From positions 1 through 64,000 of the forward strand of contig JACOSL010000003.1 in the NCBI GenBank assembly GCA_016179045.1: 64,000 nucleotides of DNA, in the 5' to 3' direction. This DNA is from Fimbriimonas ginsengisoli (GTDB taxonomy: Bacteria > Armatimonadota > Fimbriimonadia > Fimbriimonadales > Fimbriimonadaceae). The notes beneath the pieces were generated by a model. It saw nothing but the letters and a program-made list of their open reading frames with translations, did not search any database and was not told the origin of the DNA. Positions 33,988-42,294 of this stretch are shown piece by piece; within the stretch, counting starts at the first letter, position 1; each line of letters opens with the position of its first letter. A program made the translations under genes and the position numbers.

Positions 33988-34971
33988 TCAAAGGCGGTCG
34001 ACCAGGAGGCGGACGAAGAGCGCATCGAACGCGATGCCCGAGGCTGCGTTGCGCTGGATGCGGCGATGCGTCTCCGCCACCATGACCGGCCATTCGGGAG
34101 GGGTTCCGATGGTCTTGAGGGCGTCGGCGAGGGCACCAAGAGCCGCCGTCTTTGCCGCGCGCGATCCTCCGGTGCCAGAGGCCTCCAACTCGTCGCAGAG
34201 AGCGTCGAACTCTTCGGAGGCGACAAGCGCCTGGGCGGCGGGCCGCCCCAACAGGTTCTTTGCGAACGTCAGCAGACTTCGATACCAATCGGCGAGCTCG
34301 CCAATTCGGGCGAGCACGCCGGGCGAGCCGCCCGCGAGTGCGATAAGCTCGGGTTCGAGCTCGCCAGCGAGGCCGTTGATCTCGTCTCCACTTGGCAGTT
34401 CGCAGCAGATCGCCAGGCATCGCGAGAGCACTGTCGGGGCAAGGGCCCCGGGCTGGTCGGTAATCAGAATCAGCCGCGCATAGGTGGGCGGCTCCTCCAA
34501 GATGCGGAGCAAGGCGTGGCTGGCGTCGGGGATAAGCCGGTCCGCGTGGTCGAAAATCACGACCTTGCTTCGAGCGATGAGCGGTGGGGTGCGTAGAAAA
34601 TCCGTCAGAGGGGGTCCTTGCGGCTCCTCCGACTCGCGGGGCGGCGTTGGATCGGGGACGATCGCTCCGAGTCGACGAATATTCCGGCTCGCCCCCCGCG
34701 GATCGATCATGAGTAGATCGACAAGCGTGCCCTTCGCCATCGCCTGGCAAGGGCGGCACGCTCCGCAAGGCCGCGGTGGCTCCCCCGTGCAAGTCCAGGC
34801 GGCGGCAAGCCGCCGGGCGAGCAATGACTTCCCAGCGCCCTCGGCGCCGTAGAACAGCACCGCATGAGAGCCGTTCTCTAACTCGGCCAGCCGCGCCACA
34901 AGCAGCTTGGCCGAGCGCAGGCCCTTCAACTGGTCGGCTTCAGTAGCGATGGAATTGCTCAACGTTGACAA
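33988..34971 (-). CDS. holB: DNA polymerase III delta-prime subunit
   Basis: HolB is a clamp-loader subunit. The 327-residue protein has an AAA+ P-loop (LFYGAEGAGKS), a four-cysteine zinc module WTCTGEPPRPCGACRPCQAM, and ILEEPPTYARLILIT..PGALAPTVLSRC with the SRC motif, all typical of delta-prime. The start is uncertain: no ATG is available; TTG 34971 or TTG 34962 give a proper N-terminus, and both lie inside the upstream DarA-like gene (overlap about 30 bp). It is followed by the sigma-factor gene 74 bp downstream. Confidence 0.9.
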   Translation of the reverse strand: MSTLSNSIATEADQLKGLRSAKLLVARLAELENGSHAVLFYGAEGAGKSLLARRLAAAWTCTGEPPRPCGACRPCQAMAKGTLVDLLMIDPRGASRNIRRLGAIVPDPTPPRESEEPQGPPLTDFLRTPPLIARSKVVIFDHADRLIPDASHALLRILEEPPTYARLILITDQPGALAPTVLSRCLAICCELPSGDEINGLAGELEPELIALAGGSPGVLARIGELADWYRSLLTFAKNLLGRPAAQALVASEEFDALCDELEASGTGGSRAAKTAALGALADALKTIGTPPEWPVMVAETHRRIQRNAASGIAFDALFVRLLVDRL

Positions 34972-35269
34972 CGAACACGACCGCCCCGCCGACGGGCACC
35001 TTCACAGGGCTTGGCAGGAAAGCGCCAGTCGGGGCGACTTCGAAGGGCATTACGTTTACGACCTGCTCCCGCGCCTGGCAATGCTGGTGGGCGATCTCGA
35101 GCACCTTGTCAACCTCTGCGTCCTCCACGCCGATCAAGAGTGTCGCGTTTCCCTCGCGAAGGAAGCCGCCGGTCGAACCCACAATGGTGAATTTGAAGCC
35201 CGACCGCACCAATTCGTCCGTGATCTTGCCCTTGTCCCGACAGTGTACGACGCAGACGACGAGTTTCAC
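34940..35269 (-). CDS. darA: cyclic-di-AMP receptor, PII-like (DarA/PstA, DUF970)
   Basis: A 109-residue PII-like protein that binds c-di-AMP. Conserved segments are KLVVCVVHCRDKGKITDELVRSGFKFT, the STGGFLREGNATLLIGVED loop that is the family hallmark, and a C-terminal VKVPVGGAVVFVVNVEQF strand. GTG 35269 yields MKLVVCVV; the longer frame adds unrelated residues. A perfect TATAAT box ends 7 nt before this GTG, with no Shine-Dalgarno. In Firmicutes the gene often lies beside tmk/holB, and here it overlaps holB. It implies c-di-AMP signalling in this organism. Confidence 0.9.
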   Translation of the reverse strand: MKLVVCVVHCRDKGKITDELVRSGFKFTIVGSTGGFLREGNATLLIGVEDAEVDKVLEIAHQHCQAREQVVNVMPFEVAPTGAFLPSPVKVPVGGAVVFVVNVEQFHRY

Positions 35270-35276
35270 CGACGCG

Positions 35277-35282
35277 ATTATA
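35277..35282 (-). promoter_or_regulatory. consensus -10 TATAAT, 7 nt before the darA GTG
   Basis: Reading the minus strand, TATAAT is followed by seven bases and then GTG 35269. This implies transcription starting at or beside the first codon. Confidence 0.6.
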
Positions 35283-35428
35283 TAGCAGCGCCGGGCCGCA
35301 CGAGGGGCTTTGCCGAACTCGCAGCCACTTGCGAGCCGTCCCACTGGCAGATGCCGCGCCACGCAGTCGGCGCGTTTAGGTATGGTCTGCCGTCGCGGGG
35401 CCCTGGCCCGAGACCCTTGGTCTTGCCC

Positions 35429-38182
35429 TTGAAGAGAATCCGTTCTTGTGTTGGCGTTCTGTTGTTCGCTACGCTCGCATGTGGGCAGAGCGGCCTCAGG
35501 GTCGAAATTGGCGACGAGCGCTCGCCCGGGAAGCTGGCCGCGATCGCCAACGACAGCGTCCGATCATTCGCCCACGCGGCGGCTCGGCTCACCGCGACCG
35601 CGCGCGAGAGGCGACTTCAGAGGACTCCGAGGCTGGCTCAGGTTCCGTTTTCGCTGCCCAAGGTGTTGCGCCTCGTCTCCGGGGGCCGCCCGCTTGCCAG
35701 CCCCGGGTTTATCACGCGTGGGTCCGGCAGCGCGATCACTCTCACCTTCGACGCCGCGTTCCCAAGCGGTTACGAGGCGCTGCTGCAAGACGTGTTCCTG
35801 ACTGCCGAGCCGACGTTGAATGCGGTATTCGGCCCGCCCTCGTCTTCCGCCAACGTGTTCGTGCGCGATTTCGACGCCGACATCGGCGACCGCAATGCAG
35901 TGGCGGGAGGCTATTTCATCCCCGACAACGGTTCGGGCCACCCGGAAATTCGGTTTCCCGTCTATCAAAGCGCGGAGGCGGCGGCGGTCAATTTCGTCCA
36001 CTGCTTGCTGCTGGCCTATCTGGGTGCGGATCAGTACGCCTGGGATGCGTTCCAGGAGGGCTTGGTGCGAGCGGGCGTCATGCAAGTGGCGCGAACGCCC
36101 GGCGCTCTGCCATCGACGCTCGATTCGTCCCAGGTCGACGCCGTCCTCGAAGCGACCTACGACGTCGGGCCGTCCTACGATTGGTTCAACCAGCGTGCGC
36201 TCGGCGGGCCGGTATTCATCGCCCCCAACTTGGTCAGCGAGCCGCTCCCGGCTGGGGGAAGCCTCGGCGGCCTGTATCTCTTGCGCCATCAGATGTCGGG
36301 CAGCGCATGGCAAAAGGTGCTGGTCCAGTATCCCGGCTTTCTTTCGGCCTACAACGCGGCGCTCTACTCGAATTCCTCGCTCGGATCTGATCTGGCTGGT
36401 CTCATCACGCTCGGCCAGACCGTGATCGACTCTCTGGGCGGACCCAGTTCAACCGTCGAGGGCCTCTCGTTCGCAGAATGGTTTCGTCGCCAGTTCATCC
36501 TCGAAACCCGCCAGACGTTCGGGGTCAAGTTGTTGCTCGAGCCTGTGGCGATCAGTTCCGGCCTTGTCTCCCCCGACTTTGGCGTGTTTCTGGTCCAAGC
36601 CAACCTGTTCTCGACCGCCCTCGACGGCAGCGAGGCGCTCATGAGCGGCGCCAGCTTCCCGATCTTCTGGGACAACTCCTTCAACCGGCTCTTCCCAAGC
36701 GTGCAGGAGAACCGCATGGACCTCGCCGGGGGCTATGGCTCTCTCACCCCCAACTTCCCCGACCTGTTCGGTGGCGTCCCGTATCGGGTGAGCGTCGATG
36801 TGCCAGTGACCGACCAAATCGCTCGCGTGTACCTCCCAGCCGGGGGGGTCGCCACACCGAGTTCTACAAGCCCCAACGATCTGTACGGAACGGTAGTGGG
36901 AGCGCCCACAATCACGCCCGACACGCTTCGACTTGTCGTCAGCTTCGGCTCGACCACGCTGCCGCCGATCCCGGTTGTAAACGGCGCCTTTGGCGCCCTG
37001 GTGGGAACGAGCGGTTTTCTCGGTGCACGCTCCCTCTCACTCTCGTTGATCCGCACTACCGGCGGAGTGGATTCGACCGTATTCACCCGGACCGTGAACA
37101 AGGGCCCCGGGCCGATCGCGCTCGACCTTCGCGCAGGCGGCGAGGACGCGTTTGGCTTTGGCCCCGGCCTGCCGGCGGGCCTTTCCGTGATCGGCATGCC
37201 GCTCGATCCGTTCGAGTCGGGCGGCCCCTCGGTGTTCGACATAGCCGGGGGCAGCCTCATGCTGGCCCGGTACAACCAGAGCCGAGCGGCATACGACTTC
37301 TATCCGGCGGTCGAGGCGCCTTCGGTAGGTCACGCCTATTTCATCCGCCCCGACGCGGCCAACCCCAGCTTCGCCGTTCAGGGGCGCGCGACTGCCGCGA
37401 TTCCCGCCGCCGTCGCCCTACGCCCCGGCTGGAATATGATCGCCGCGCCCCTCGAAGCGGACGTGCCGACGAGCAGGGTCAGCGTCGTGCGGGCCGCCAA
37501 CGTGCCGGAGAGCTACGACGCCGCTGTGGCGAACGGCGATATCGGCGTGGACTTCTTTGAGTTCGTGCCCGGCGCCGACGATGCCGCCTCCCGCGTGCCC
37601 GAGACGGGCACGATGGCGCCCGCCGTCCAGTTCGAGGCGGGCAAGGGCTACTTCGTGCGTGTGATCGCGCCCGACGGGGTCACGCTTGTGTTCGCGCCCG
37701 CCTCGCCGTCCGGCGGGCCCTTCGCTCCGTCGCGTTCCTTTGGCCAGTCATCCTCGGCTTATGCCTCGGCCGCATTATCGGGATGGCTTGCCCAGATCAC
37801 CTTGCGCGGCGACGGGCGCTCGGCTTCCGCGCTCTTTGGCAAATCGCCCACCGCCACTCGCGGCTTCGACCTAGCACAGGACAGTGAATTGCCGCCGGGT
37901 GTTGGCGGACTGCAAGCTGCGTTTACCGGCGGTGGGCGGCTGTTCCGCGATGTGCGCCGCCTGGGATCGGGCGAGGTCTACAGGCTCACGCTCGAGGGCC
38001 TGCGAAAGGGCCAAACCTACTGGCTCTCCCGCGCGATGGTTCGGGGCCGCCTGGGGCCGGTGTCGGTGGTCGATCTGACGACGCGCGAGGCCACCCCGTG
38101 GAAGCCCGGCATGAGTCTTCGCTTCGTGGCGAACGCCGCAAGCCGCGCGTTCGAAATTCGAAGCCAAGCGGGAGACTTGTGA
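35429..38182 (+). CDS. large secreted protein of unknown function
   Basis: A roughly 917-residue exported protein. Candidate starts are TTG 35417, 35423 or 35429; the last gives MKRIRSCVGVLLFATLACG, a compact signal peptide. A TATGGT box at 35379-35384 is the likely -10. The mature protein has segments like FPVYQSAEAAAVNFVHCLLLAYLGADQY and FEEGLVRA-type helices in the N-terminal third, then repeated beta domains. Two repeats near residues 570-800 (GLPAGLSVIGMPLDPFE and LRPGWNMIAAPLEAD) resemble surface-protein modules seen with FlgD-like or T9SS-type repeats. No catalytic motif is recognised. It overlaps the next lipoprotein gene by GTGA. Confidence 0.78.
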   Translation: MKRIRSCVGVLLFATLACGQSGLRVEIGDERSPGKLAAIANDSVRSFAHAAARLTATARERRLQRTPRLAQVPFSLPKVLRLVSGGRPLASPGFITRGSGSAITLTFDAAFPSGYEALLQDVFLTAEPTLNAVFGPPSSSANVFVRDFDADIGDRNAVAGGYFIPDNGSGHPEIRFPVYQSAEAAAVNFVHCLLLAYLGADQYAWDAFQEGLVRAGVMQVARTPGALPSTLDSSQVDAVLEATYDVGPSYDWFNQRALGGPVFIAPNLVSEPLPAGGSLGGLYLLRHQMSGSAWQKVLVQYPGFLSAYNAALYSNSSLGSDLAGLITLGQTVIDSLGGPSSTVEGLSFAEWFRRQFILETRQTFGVKLLLEPVAISSGLVSPDFGVFLVQANLFSTALDGSEALMSGASFPIFWDNSFNRLFPSVQENRMDLAGGYGSLTPNFPDLFGGVPYRVSVDVPVTDQIARVYLPAGGVATPSSTSPNDLYGTVVGAPTITPDTLRLVVSFGSTTLPPIPVVNGAFGALVGTSGFLGARSLSLSLIRTTGGVDSTVFTRTVNKGPGPIALDLRAGGEDAFGFGPGLPAGLSVIGMPLDPFESGGPSVFDIAGGSLMLARYNQSRAAYDFYPAVEAPSVGHAYFIRPDAANPSFAVQGRATAAIPAAVALRPGWNMIAAPLEADVPTSRVSVVRAANVPESYDAAVANGDIGVDFFEFVPGADDAASRVPETGTMAPAVQFEAGKGYFVRVIAPDGVTLVFAPASPSGGPFAPSRSFGQSSSAYASAALSGWLAQITLRGDGRSASALFGKSPTATRGFDLAQDSELPPGVGGLQAAFTGGGRLFRDVRRLGSGEVYRLTLEGLRKGQTYWLSRAMVRGRLGPVSVVDLTTREATPWKPGMSLRFVANAASRAFEIRSQAGDL

Positions 38183-39039
38183 GACGCCTTTGGGTCGGCC
38201 TCCTGCCGCTGGCGCTGGCGGGATGCGGCGGCGGGGGCGGAGGAGTTCCTCTCGGCCAGCTCGTGGGGCGAATCTTGAACGTCGAGACCGGGGGCCCCGC
38301 CAACCCCTCGGCGACCGTGCAGGCGGGCAACCGGAGCGTGCAGACCGCGCTCGCCGATGGGTCGTTCGTCGTGGCCGCCGCCGATGGCACGACGCAGGTG
38401 CTCGTCGATCCCCACAACGCGTTTGGCATAACGATGTTTTCGTTTCCACCGTCAAGCGGGGTGACCGACGTCGGTGATCTTTGGGTGGGTCCGACCCAAG
38501 TCACGCTCACCGGCAAAGTGCTCGATTCCACCAATCTCAACCCGGTCAGCGGCGCAGGCGTGAGCTTCGGCGGGCGCAACGGCGTGACCGCCGCCGACGG
38601 CAGCTTCAATCTTGCCGGGGTGGCGTATTCCGATACCGATCAGGCCGCCTTTTGGGGGATCGCGGGCGGCGTGCGCGCAACTGGCTACTTCTTCACCACG
38701 TTCAGCACGGCGCCCAATGTGGCTTCGGCGGGCGTGGTCGCCCTGCCCGACATCCTCATCACGCCCTCCAACGACCCCAACCCCCCGCCGCCACCCGGGA
38801 ACATCCAAGGGCGGGTGCTCGCCAGCCCATCGCCCTCCGGCGCGTTAGTGAGCCTATCAAGCGGGGCCACGATCATCCGGGTATTCAACGTCGGCTCGGA
38901 CGGCTCATACTTCTTCTGGGTACCGCCGGGAAGCTACACGATCTCCTTCGCGGAGGGCGCGCTCACCGCGCCCGACGTAGGTGTAACCGTGGCAAGCCAG
39001 ACCGACGTGGTGCACGTGCCGGATGTCACGCTTCACTAA
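38179..39039 (+). CDS. lipoprotein with carboxypeptidase-regulatory-like domains
   Basis: A 286-residue lipoprotein starting at GTG 38179 inside the previous stop. The signal RRLWVGLLPLALAGC ends in a canonical lipobox (LAGC), followed by a poly-Gly linker. The mature part shows two or three beta-sandwich modules: TGKVLDSTNLNPVSGAGVSFGGRNGVTAADGSFNLAGV and GRVLASPSPSGALVSLSSG...GSDGSYFFWVPPGSYTI. Co-translation with the large secreted protein suggests they work together at the outer membrane. Function unknown. Confidence 0.8.
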   Translation: MRRLWVGLLPLALAGCGGGGGGVPLGQLVGRILNVETGGPANPSATVQAGNRSVQTALADGSFVVAAADGTTQVLVDPHNAFGITMFSFPPSSGVTDVGDLWVGPTQVTLTGKVLDSTNLNPVSGAGVSFGGRNGVTAADGSFNLAGVAYSDTDQAAFWGIAGGVRATGYFFTTFSTAPNVASAGVVALPDILITPSNDPNPPPPPGNIQGRVLASPSPSGALVSLSSGATIIRVFNVGSDGSYFFWVPPGSYTISFAEGALTAPDVGVTVASQTDVVHVPDVTLH

Positions 39040-40453
39040 CACAGCACGCCGATTCTTGCTCGTCTTTGCGGGCATCGCGGGGGGCATCGCGCTTGCCCTC
39101 TGGACGCGCAAGCTCATCGCGCTCGATCCTTTCGCGGCGATGGCGCGCCCCGACCCCGGCCTCGGCCTCGGCATAGGAATCCGCCTCGACGACGTCGACT
39201 TCCGGCATTACCACGACAAAGAGCTGACCCTTAAGGCGAGGATCGCCCGCCTCGACGTACTACGAGACCGCCAGTCGTTCGACTTCTTCGACGTTCGCGA
39301 CGGCTGGTGCAACACGCGCTACGGCCCCTTCCAGTTCGAGACGCAGCGGGCGAGTTGGAACGCGGCCAGCCAGCAGGTTCGGGGCCTGTCCGCCGCGCGG
39401 GTGTTCGATAAGAACATGGACCTGGTCGTGCCGAGCTTCGCAGTCGATCAGCGCCTCGGCCTGCTGAGCGCGCCAGGGCGGATCACTGGACGCCTCTACG
39501 ACGGCCAGTTGGTGGCCTACAATCTGCGCTACACGCTGAAAGACGGGTCGTATGAGGTCGGCCCCGCCGAGTGGGAGGGCATGCTCGCCCTGACGCAGGA
39601 CGATGGAAAGGAGGCCAAGCGCACGCGCTGGAAGATCAAGTCCGACGGCGTGGTCACCCACAAAGACGACCTCGAGCGTTGGCCCAACGGCGAGGCGACC
39701 GATGGCGACGTGCTCGTGAAGGCGCAGCTGATCGAGCGCAAGGTGAGCACCGACGTGGTCACCGCCACCGGCAAGGTGGTCTACTTCTCTCAGAAAACCA
39801 ACTTAAGCTGCGACAAGGCGGTCATCTATCGCAAGGAGAAGCGCTCCGTGTTCACCGGCACCGTGAATATGCTGCTCAAGCCGGAATCCGAGCAGGATAA
39901 GCCGCTTAAGATCGAGGAGATTCCTCCCTTCCGGCCGCTCGTGCCGGACGAAGTCGCCAAGGGCCGCCCGCCCGCGCCGCCGGTGGCTGACAAGAAGATG
40001 GACGACGAATTGCGCTCGGGCAAGGTGCGCAAGTATCCGGTGGTCGCGCTCGCCGAGAAGATCGAGTATTGGTACGAGAAAGGCAAGCGCCACGCGATCA
40101 TCACGGGCAACCCCCAGGCCCGGCAGGAGCTGCCGGGTGGGCGCTGGCGTCACGCGTGGAGCCCGAAGGGCCTCTACGACGGCGAGAAGGAGACGCTTCG
40201 CCTCGTGAGCGCGGAGGGCAAGAAGGATACGCGCGTGCGCTCGTCGCTCGGCGACGACCTGGTGTGCGCCTGGTTCGAGCTTTCGACCAAGGACGGCGAC
40301 GACCGCTGGACCGCCTCCGGCCTCGAGGGTGACGTGTACCCCGACGAGGAGGAGGTGCCCTTGACGAAGGAGAAAAAAGGCGCCCCGCCTCCCAAAGAGC
40401 CCGCCAAGCCCCAACCGCCTCCGCTCAAGGGACGGCTGCATGGGAAGGGGTGA
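39023..40453 (+). CDS. LptC/OstA-like LPS export protein
   Basis: A 476-residue protein with an N-terminal membrane anchor (about 10-28) and a periplasmic body rich in OstA/LptC-type beta-jellyroll strands: LTLKARIARLDVLRDRQSFDFFDVRDG, VTATGKVVYFSQKTNLSCDKAVIYRKEKRSVFTGTVNMLLKP and KIEYWYEKGKRHAIITGNPQARQ. LptC links the inner-membrane LPS extractor to LptA. The protein is longer than LptC (about 190), so it may combine LptC- and LptA-like parts. It ends in a Pro/Lys tail. ATG 39023 overlaps the upstream lipoprotein by 17 bp. With the PagL-like gene it argues for an LPS-bearing outer membrane. Confidence 0.65.
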   Translation: MSRFTNTARRFLLVFAGIAGGIALALWTRKLIALDPFAAMARPDPGLGLGIGIRLDDVDFRHYHDKELTLKARIARLDVLRDRQSFDFFDVRDGWCNTRYGPFQFETQRASWNAASQQVRGLSAARVFDKNMDLVVPSFAVDQRLGLLSAPGRITGRLYDGQLVAYNLRYTLKDGSYEVGPAEWEGMLALTQDDGKEAKRTRWKIKSDGVVTHKDDLERWPNGEATDGDVLVKAQLIERKVSTDVVTATGKVVYFSQKTNLSCDKAVIYRKEKRSVFTGTVNMLLKPESEQDKPLKIEEIPPFRPLVPDEVAKGRPPAPPVADKKMDDELRSGKVRKYPVVALAEKIEYWYEKGKRHAIITGNPQARQELPGGRWRHAWSPKGLYDGEKETLRLVSAEGKKDTRVRSSLGDDLVCAWFELSTKDGDDRWTASGLEGDVYPDEEEVPLTKEKKGAPPPKEPAKPQPPPLKGRLHGKG

Positions 40454-40475
40454 CTAGTGGCTGGACCGAAACCGT

Positions 40476-40494
40476 GCGATCTCCCGCAGATCGC
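40476..40494. promoter_or_regulatory. inverted repeat GCGATCT-N5-AGATCGC before the RM promoter
   Basis: A perfect 7-bp dyad (40476-40482 and 40488-40494) ending two bases before the predicted -35 box of the methyltransferase gene. It could be an operator controlling the restriction-modification operon, or a weak terminator for the gene ending at 40453. Confidence 0.4.
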
Positions 40495-40495
40495 C

Positions 40496-40525
40496 TTGCC
40501 CTTTGTAACACAATTCCTGTAGACT
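40496..40525 (+). promoter_or_regulatory. promoter of the restriction-modification operon
   Basis: -35 TTGCCC (40496-40501), 18-bp spacer, -10 TAGACT (40520-40525), 47 bp before the methyltransferase ATG. Box quality is moderate. Confidence 0.5.
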
Positions 40526-40572
40526 TCGTTCTACGTGCAGCCGTAGTGGTGGCAAGATCGTCTTGAGGGTCG

Positions 40573-41496
40573 ATGAAGGTCGCTGAGCAATTTGATCCGG
40601 CATCGAGCGCCGTCATGTTCACTGGTGACTGCCTCGATCTCCTAAGGTCGATCCCAAACGAGTTCGTCAAGCTTGTCGTCACTTCGCCACCCTATAACCT
40701 AGGGAAGCCTTACGAGAGCAGGCTTGATCTCGGCGAGTACCTGGAGCAACAGCGACAAGTCATCGAGCAGTGTGTCCGCGTTACGAGCAAGCGGGGAAGC
40801 ATCTGCTGGCAGGTTGGCAACTTCGTGGACAATGGCGAGATCGTGCCGCTCGATCTGAAGCTGTATCCCATCTTCGAAGGCCTGGGCCTTCGTTTGAGGA
40901 ATCGCATCGTCTGGCACTTTGGCCACGGGCTGCACGCCTCGAAGCGCTTTTCAGGACGCTACGAAGTCGTTCTTTGGTTTACGCGATCCAGCGATTACAC
41001 GTTCAACTTGGACGCGGTTCGGATACCGCCGAAGTATCCCAACAAGAAGCACTTCAAGGGCCCTAAGGCTGGGCAATTGTCATGTAACCCGCTTGGGAAG
41101 AACCCAACGGATGTCTGGGAGATTCCCAATGTCAAGGCGAACCATGTCGAGAAGACGGCGCACCCCTGTCAGTTTCCGGTGGAGCTGGTCGAGCGACTTG
41201 TGCTGTCACTGACCGACGCAAGCGATTGGGTGCTCGACCCGTTCATGGGGGTCGGCTCCACTGCAATCGCGGCTTTGATTCACGGCCGCAGGACGATCGG
41301 AGCCGAGATATCGTCCGACTACGTTCGAACAGCCATGCGCCGAATTACTCAGGCTGAGCACGGATTGTTGCGAATCCGGCCGATGGAACGGGCCGTTTAT
41401 GATCCTGCTGAGCCGAGTAAGAGCGTCCCGCCGCGGTATGTCTCCTTCGGCAACCAGTTGGAGCAACTCAAGCTCCTTGAGCGGGGGCCAGGCTAG
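40573..41496 (+). CDS. type II DNA methyltransferase, beta class, probably N4-cytosine
   Basis: A 307-residue S-adenosylmethionine-dependent methyltransferase. The catalytic motif TSPPYN (SPPY at 38-41) comes before the SAM-binding motif DPFMGVGST (222-230), the order of beta-class enzymes. SPPY rather than DPPY/NPPY points to N4-cytosine methylation. HPCQFPVELVERLV (motif X) lies just before the SAM motif, as expected. The partner endonuclease follows after 19 bp. A modified GATC-containing target is predicted from the endonuclease. Base composition seems lower in GC than flanking genes, suggesting horizontal acquisition. Confidence 0.9.
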   Translation: MKVAEQFDPASSAVMFTGDCLDLLRSIPNEFVKLVVTSPPYNLGKPYESRLDLGEYLEQQRQVIEQCVRVTSKRGSICWQVGNFVDNGEIVPLDLKLYPIFEGLGLRLRNRIVWHFGHGLHASKRFSGRYEVVLWFTRSSDYTFNLDAVRIPPKYPNKKHFKGPKAGQLSCNPLGKNPTDVWEIPNVKANHVEKTAHPCQFPVELVERLVLSLTDASDWVLDPFMGVGSTAIAALIHGRRTIGAEISSDYVRTAMRRITQAEHGLLRIRPMERAVYDPAEPSKSVPPRYVSFGNQLEQLKLLERGPG

Positions 41497-41515
41497 GCGC
41501 CATGACGAGGCGCGA

Positions 41516-42070
41516 GTGAAGGTCGTCTACGCCTACTCGCACCTTGGAGGGGAAGAAATTCTCTCCATTCGCAAGCCTCTCGTGCTTTCACAAATTCGGG
41601 AGGTGATAGGTGAGGTGGAGGCTCGCCGGCTGAAGATCAGCAAGGAAAAGACGATGCCGGGGCGACCGCTCTTCAGCCCCAAGGACATGAACAGGCAGTT
41701 TCGGGCAGCTTTCAACAAACGGGGCTTTAATGAGCTTCGGGATCGGTACACGCTAGCGATTCCTAACTGGTCGGTTCGCATTCCCGGTGCGTTCAAGCAA
41801 GTTGACTTCGTCAAAGAGCGCGTACTCACCGAAGTGCAGTTCGGCAAGTACGCTTTCATGTTTTACGACGTGGCTAAGTTTCAATACTTCTACAACGAAG
41901 AGAAGGCCGACGTTGGAGTGGAAATCGTGCCTTGCCACGCACTTCAAAAGCAGATGTCGAGCGGAGTGTCGTACGGTGAGCACCTCGTATACGACATTGA
42001 GCGATTGAAGCGCCACTTCCCAGCAGTACCGATCATGGTGATCTTGATAGATGCCGACGATGCGGCATAG
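41516..42070 (+). CDS. type II restriction endonuclease, BstYI/BglII-like
   Basis: A 184-residue PD-(D/E)XK nuclease. The sequence recalls BstYI along its length: start VVYAYSHLGG, SKEKT near 42-46, QVDFVKERVLTEVQFGKYAF, ADVGVEIVPC, QMSSGVSYGE and FPAVPIMVILI. Asp97, Glu106 and Gln108 match the D-x8-E-x-Q active site of BglII/BstYI. BstYI cuts RGATCY and BglII cuts AGATCT, so a GATC-core site is predicted; the exact specificity is inference. GTG 41516 aligns with the family start. No ATG is available in frame nearby. Confidence 0.85.
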   Translation: MKVVYAYSHLGGEEILSIRKPLVLSQIREVIGEVEARRLKISKEKTMPGRPLFSPKDMNRQFRAAFNKRGFNELRDRYTLAIPNWSVRIPGAFKQVDFVKERVLTEVQFGKYAFMFYDVAKFQYFYNEEKADVGVEIVPCHALQKQMSSGVSYGEHLVYDIERLKRHFPAVPIMVILIDADDAA

Positions 42071-42073
42071 GCT

Positions 42074-42118
42074 GGCTTACGCCAGCCGGTACCGCGTCTC
42101 CGCGAGGGTGTAGAGCTT
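42074..42118. repeat. 45-bp direct duplication of the ABC permease 3' end (copy 1)
   Basis: Matches 42848-42892 at 44 of 45 positions. That copy is the true C-terminal coding end of the permease (KLYTLAETRYRLA and stop); this one is an isolated fragment located 4 bp after the endonuclease stop. It marks a past insertion or duplication event. Confidence 0.85.
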
Positions 42119-42123
42119 TTGAA

Positions 42124-42151
42124 TGCCTCGGCACACCTGAGTGCCGAGGCT
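42124..42151 (+). repeat. REP-like palindrome A1
   Basis: Stem GCCTCGGCAC (42125-42134)/GTGCCGAGGC (42141-42150), loop ACCTGA, flanked by T on each side. Identical over 28 bp to the reverse complement of the unit at 59690-59717. Confidence 0.8.
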
Positions 42152-42243
42152 TTAGAGACCGATCATACTGGCTTCGTCCCACGCCGCGCACGCCGCGAGC
42201 GCGCTCCCCTAGTGGGCATTTCGACTCAGAAATGCTCTGGTTT

Positions 42244-42273
42244 AGCCTCAGCACTCAAGGTGTAGCCGAGGCA
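42244..42273 (-). repeat. REP-like palindrome A2, inverted partner of A1
   Basis: An imperfect copy in opposite orientation (GCCTCAGCAC...GTAGCCGAGGC) 92 bp from A1; the two form an inverted pair with no gene between. Confidence 0.7.
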
Positions 42274-42294
42274 TAGGACGTCGTCCCGACCCGC

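Noticed and set aside
42033-42254. Short minus-strand ORF after the endonuclease gene
   Set aside because: It reads through the duplicated permease fragment and the REP unit; no start signal or homology.
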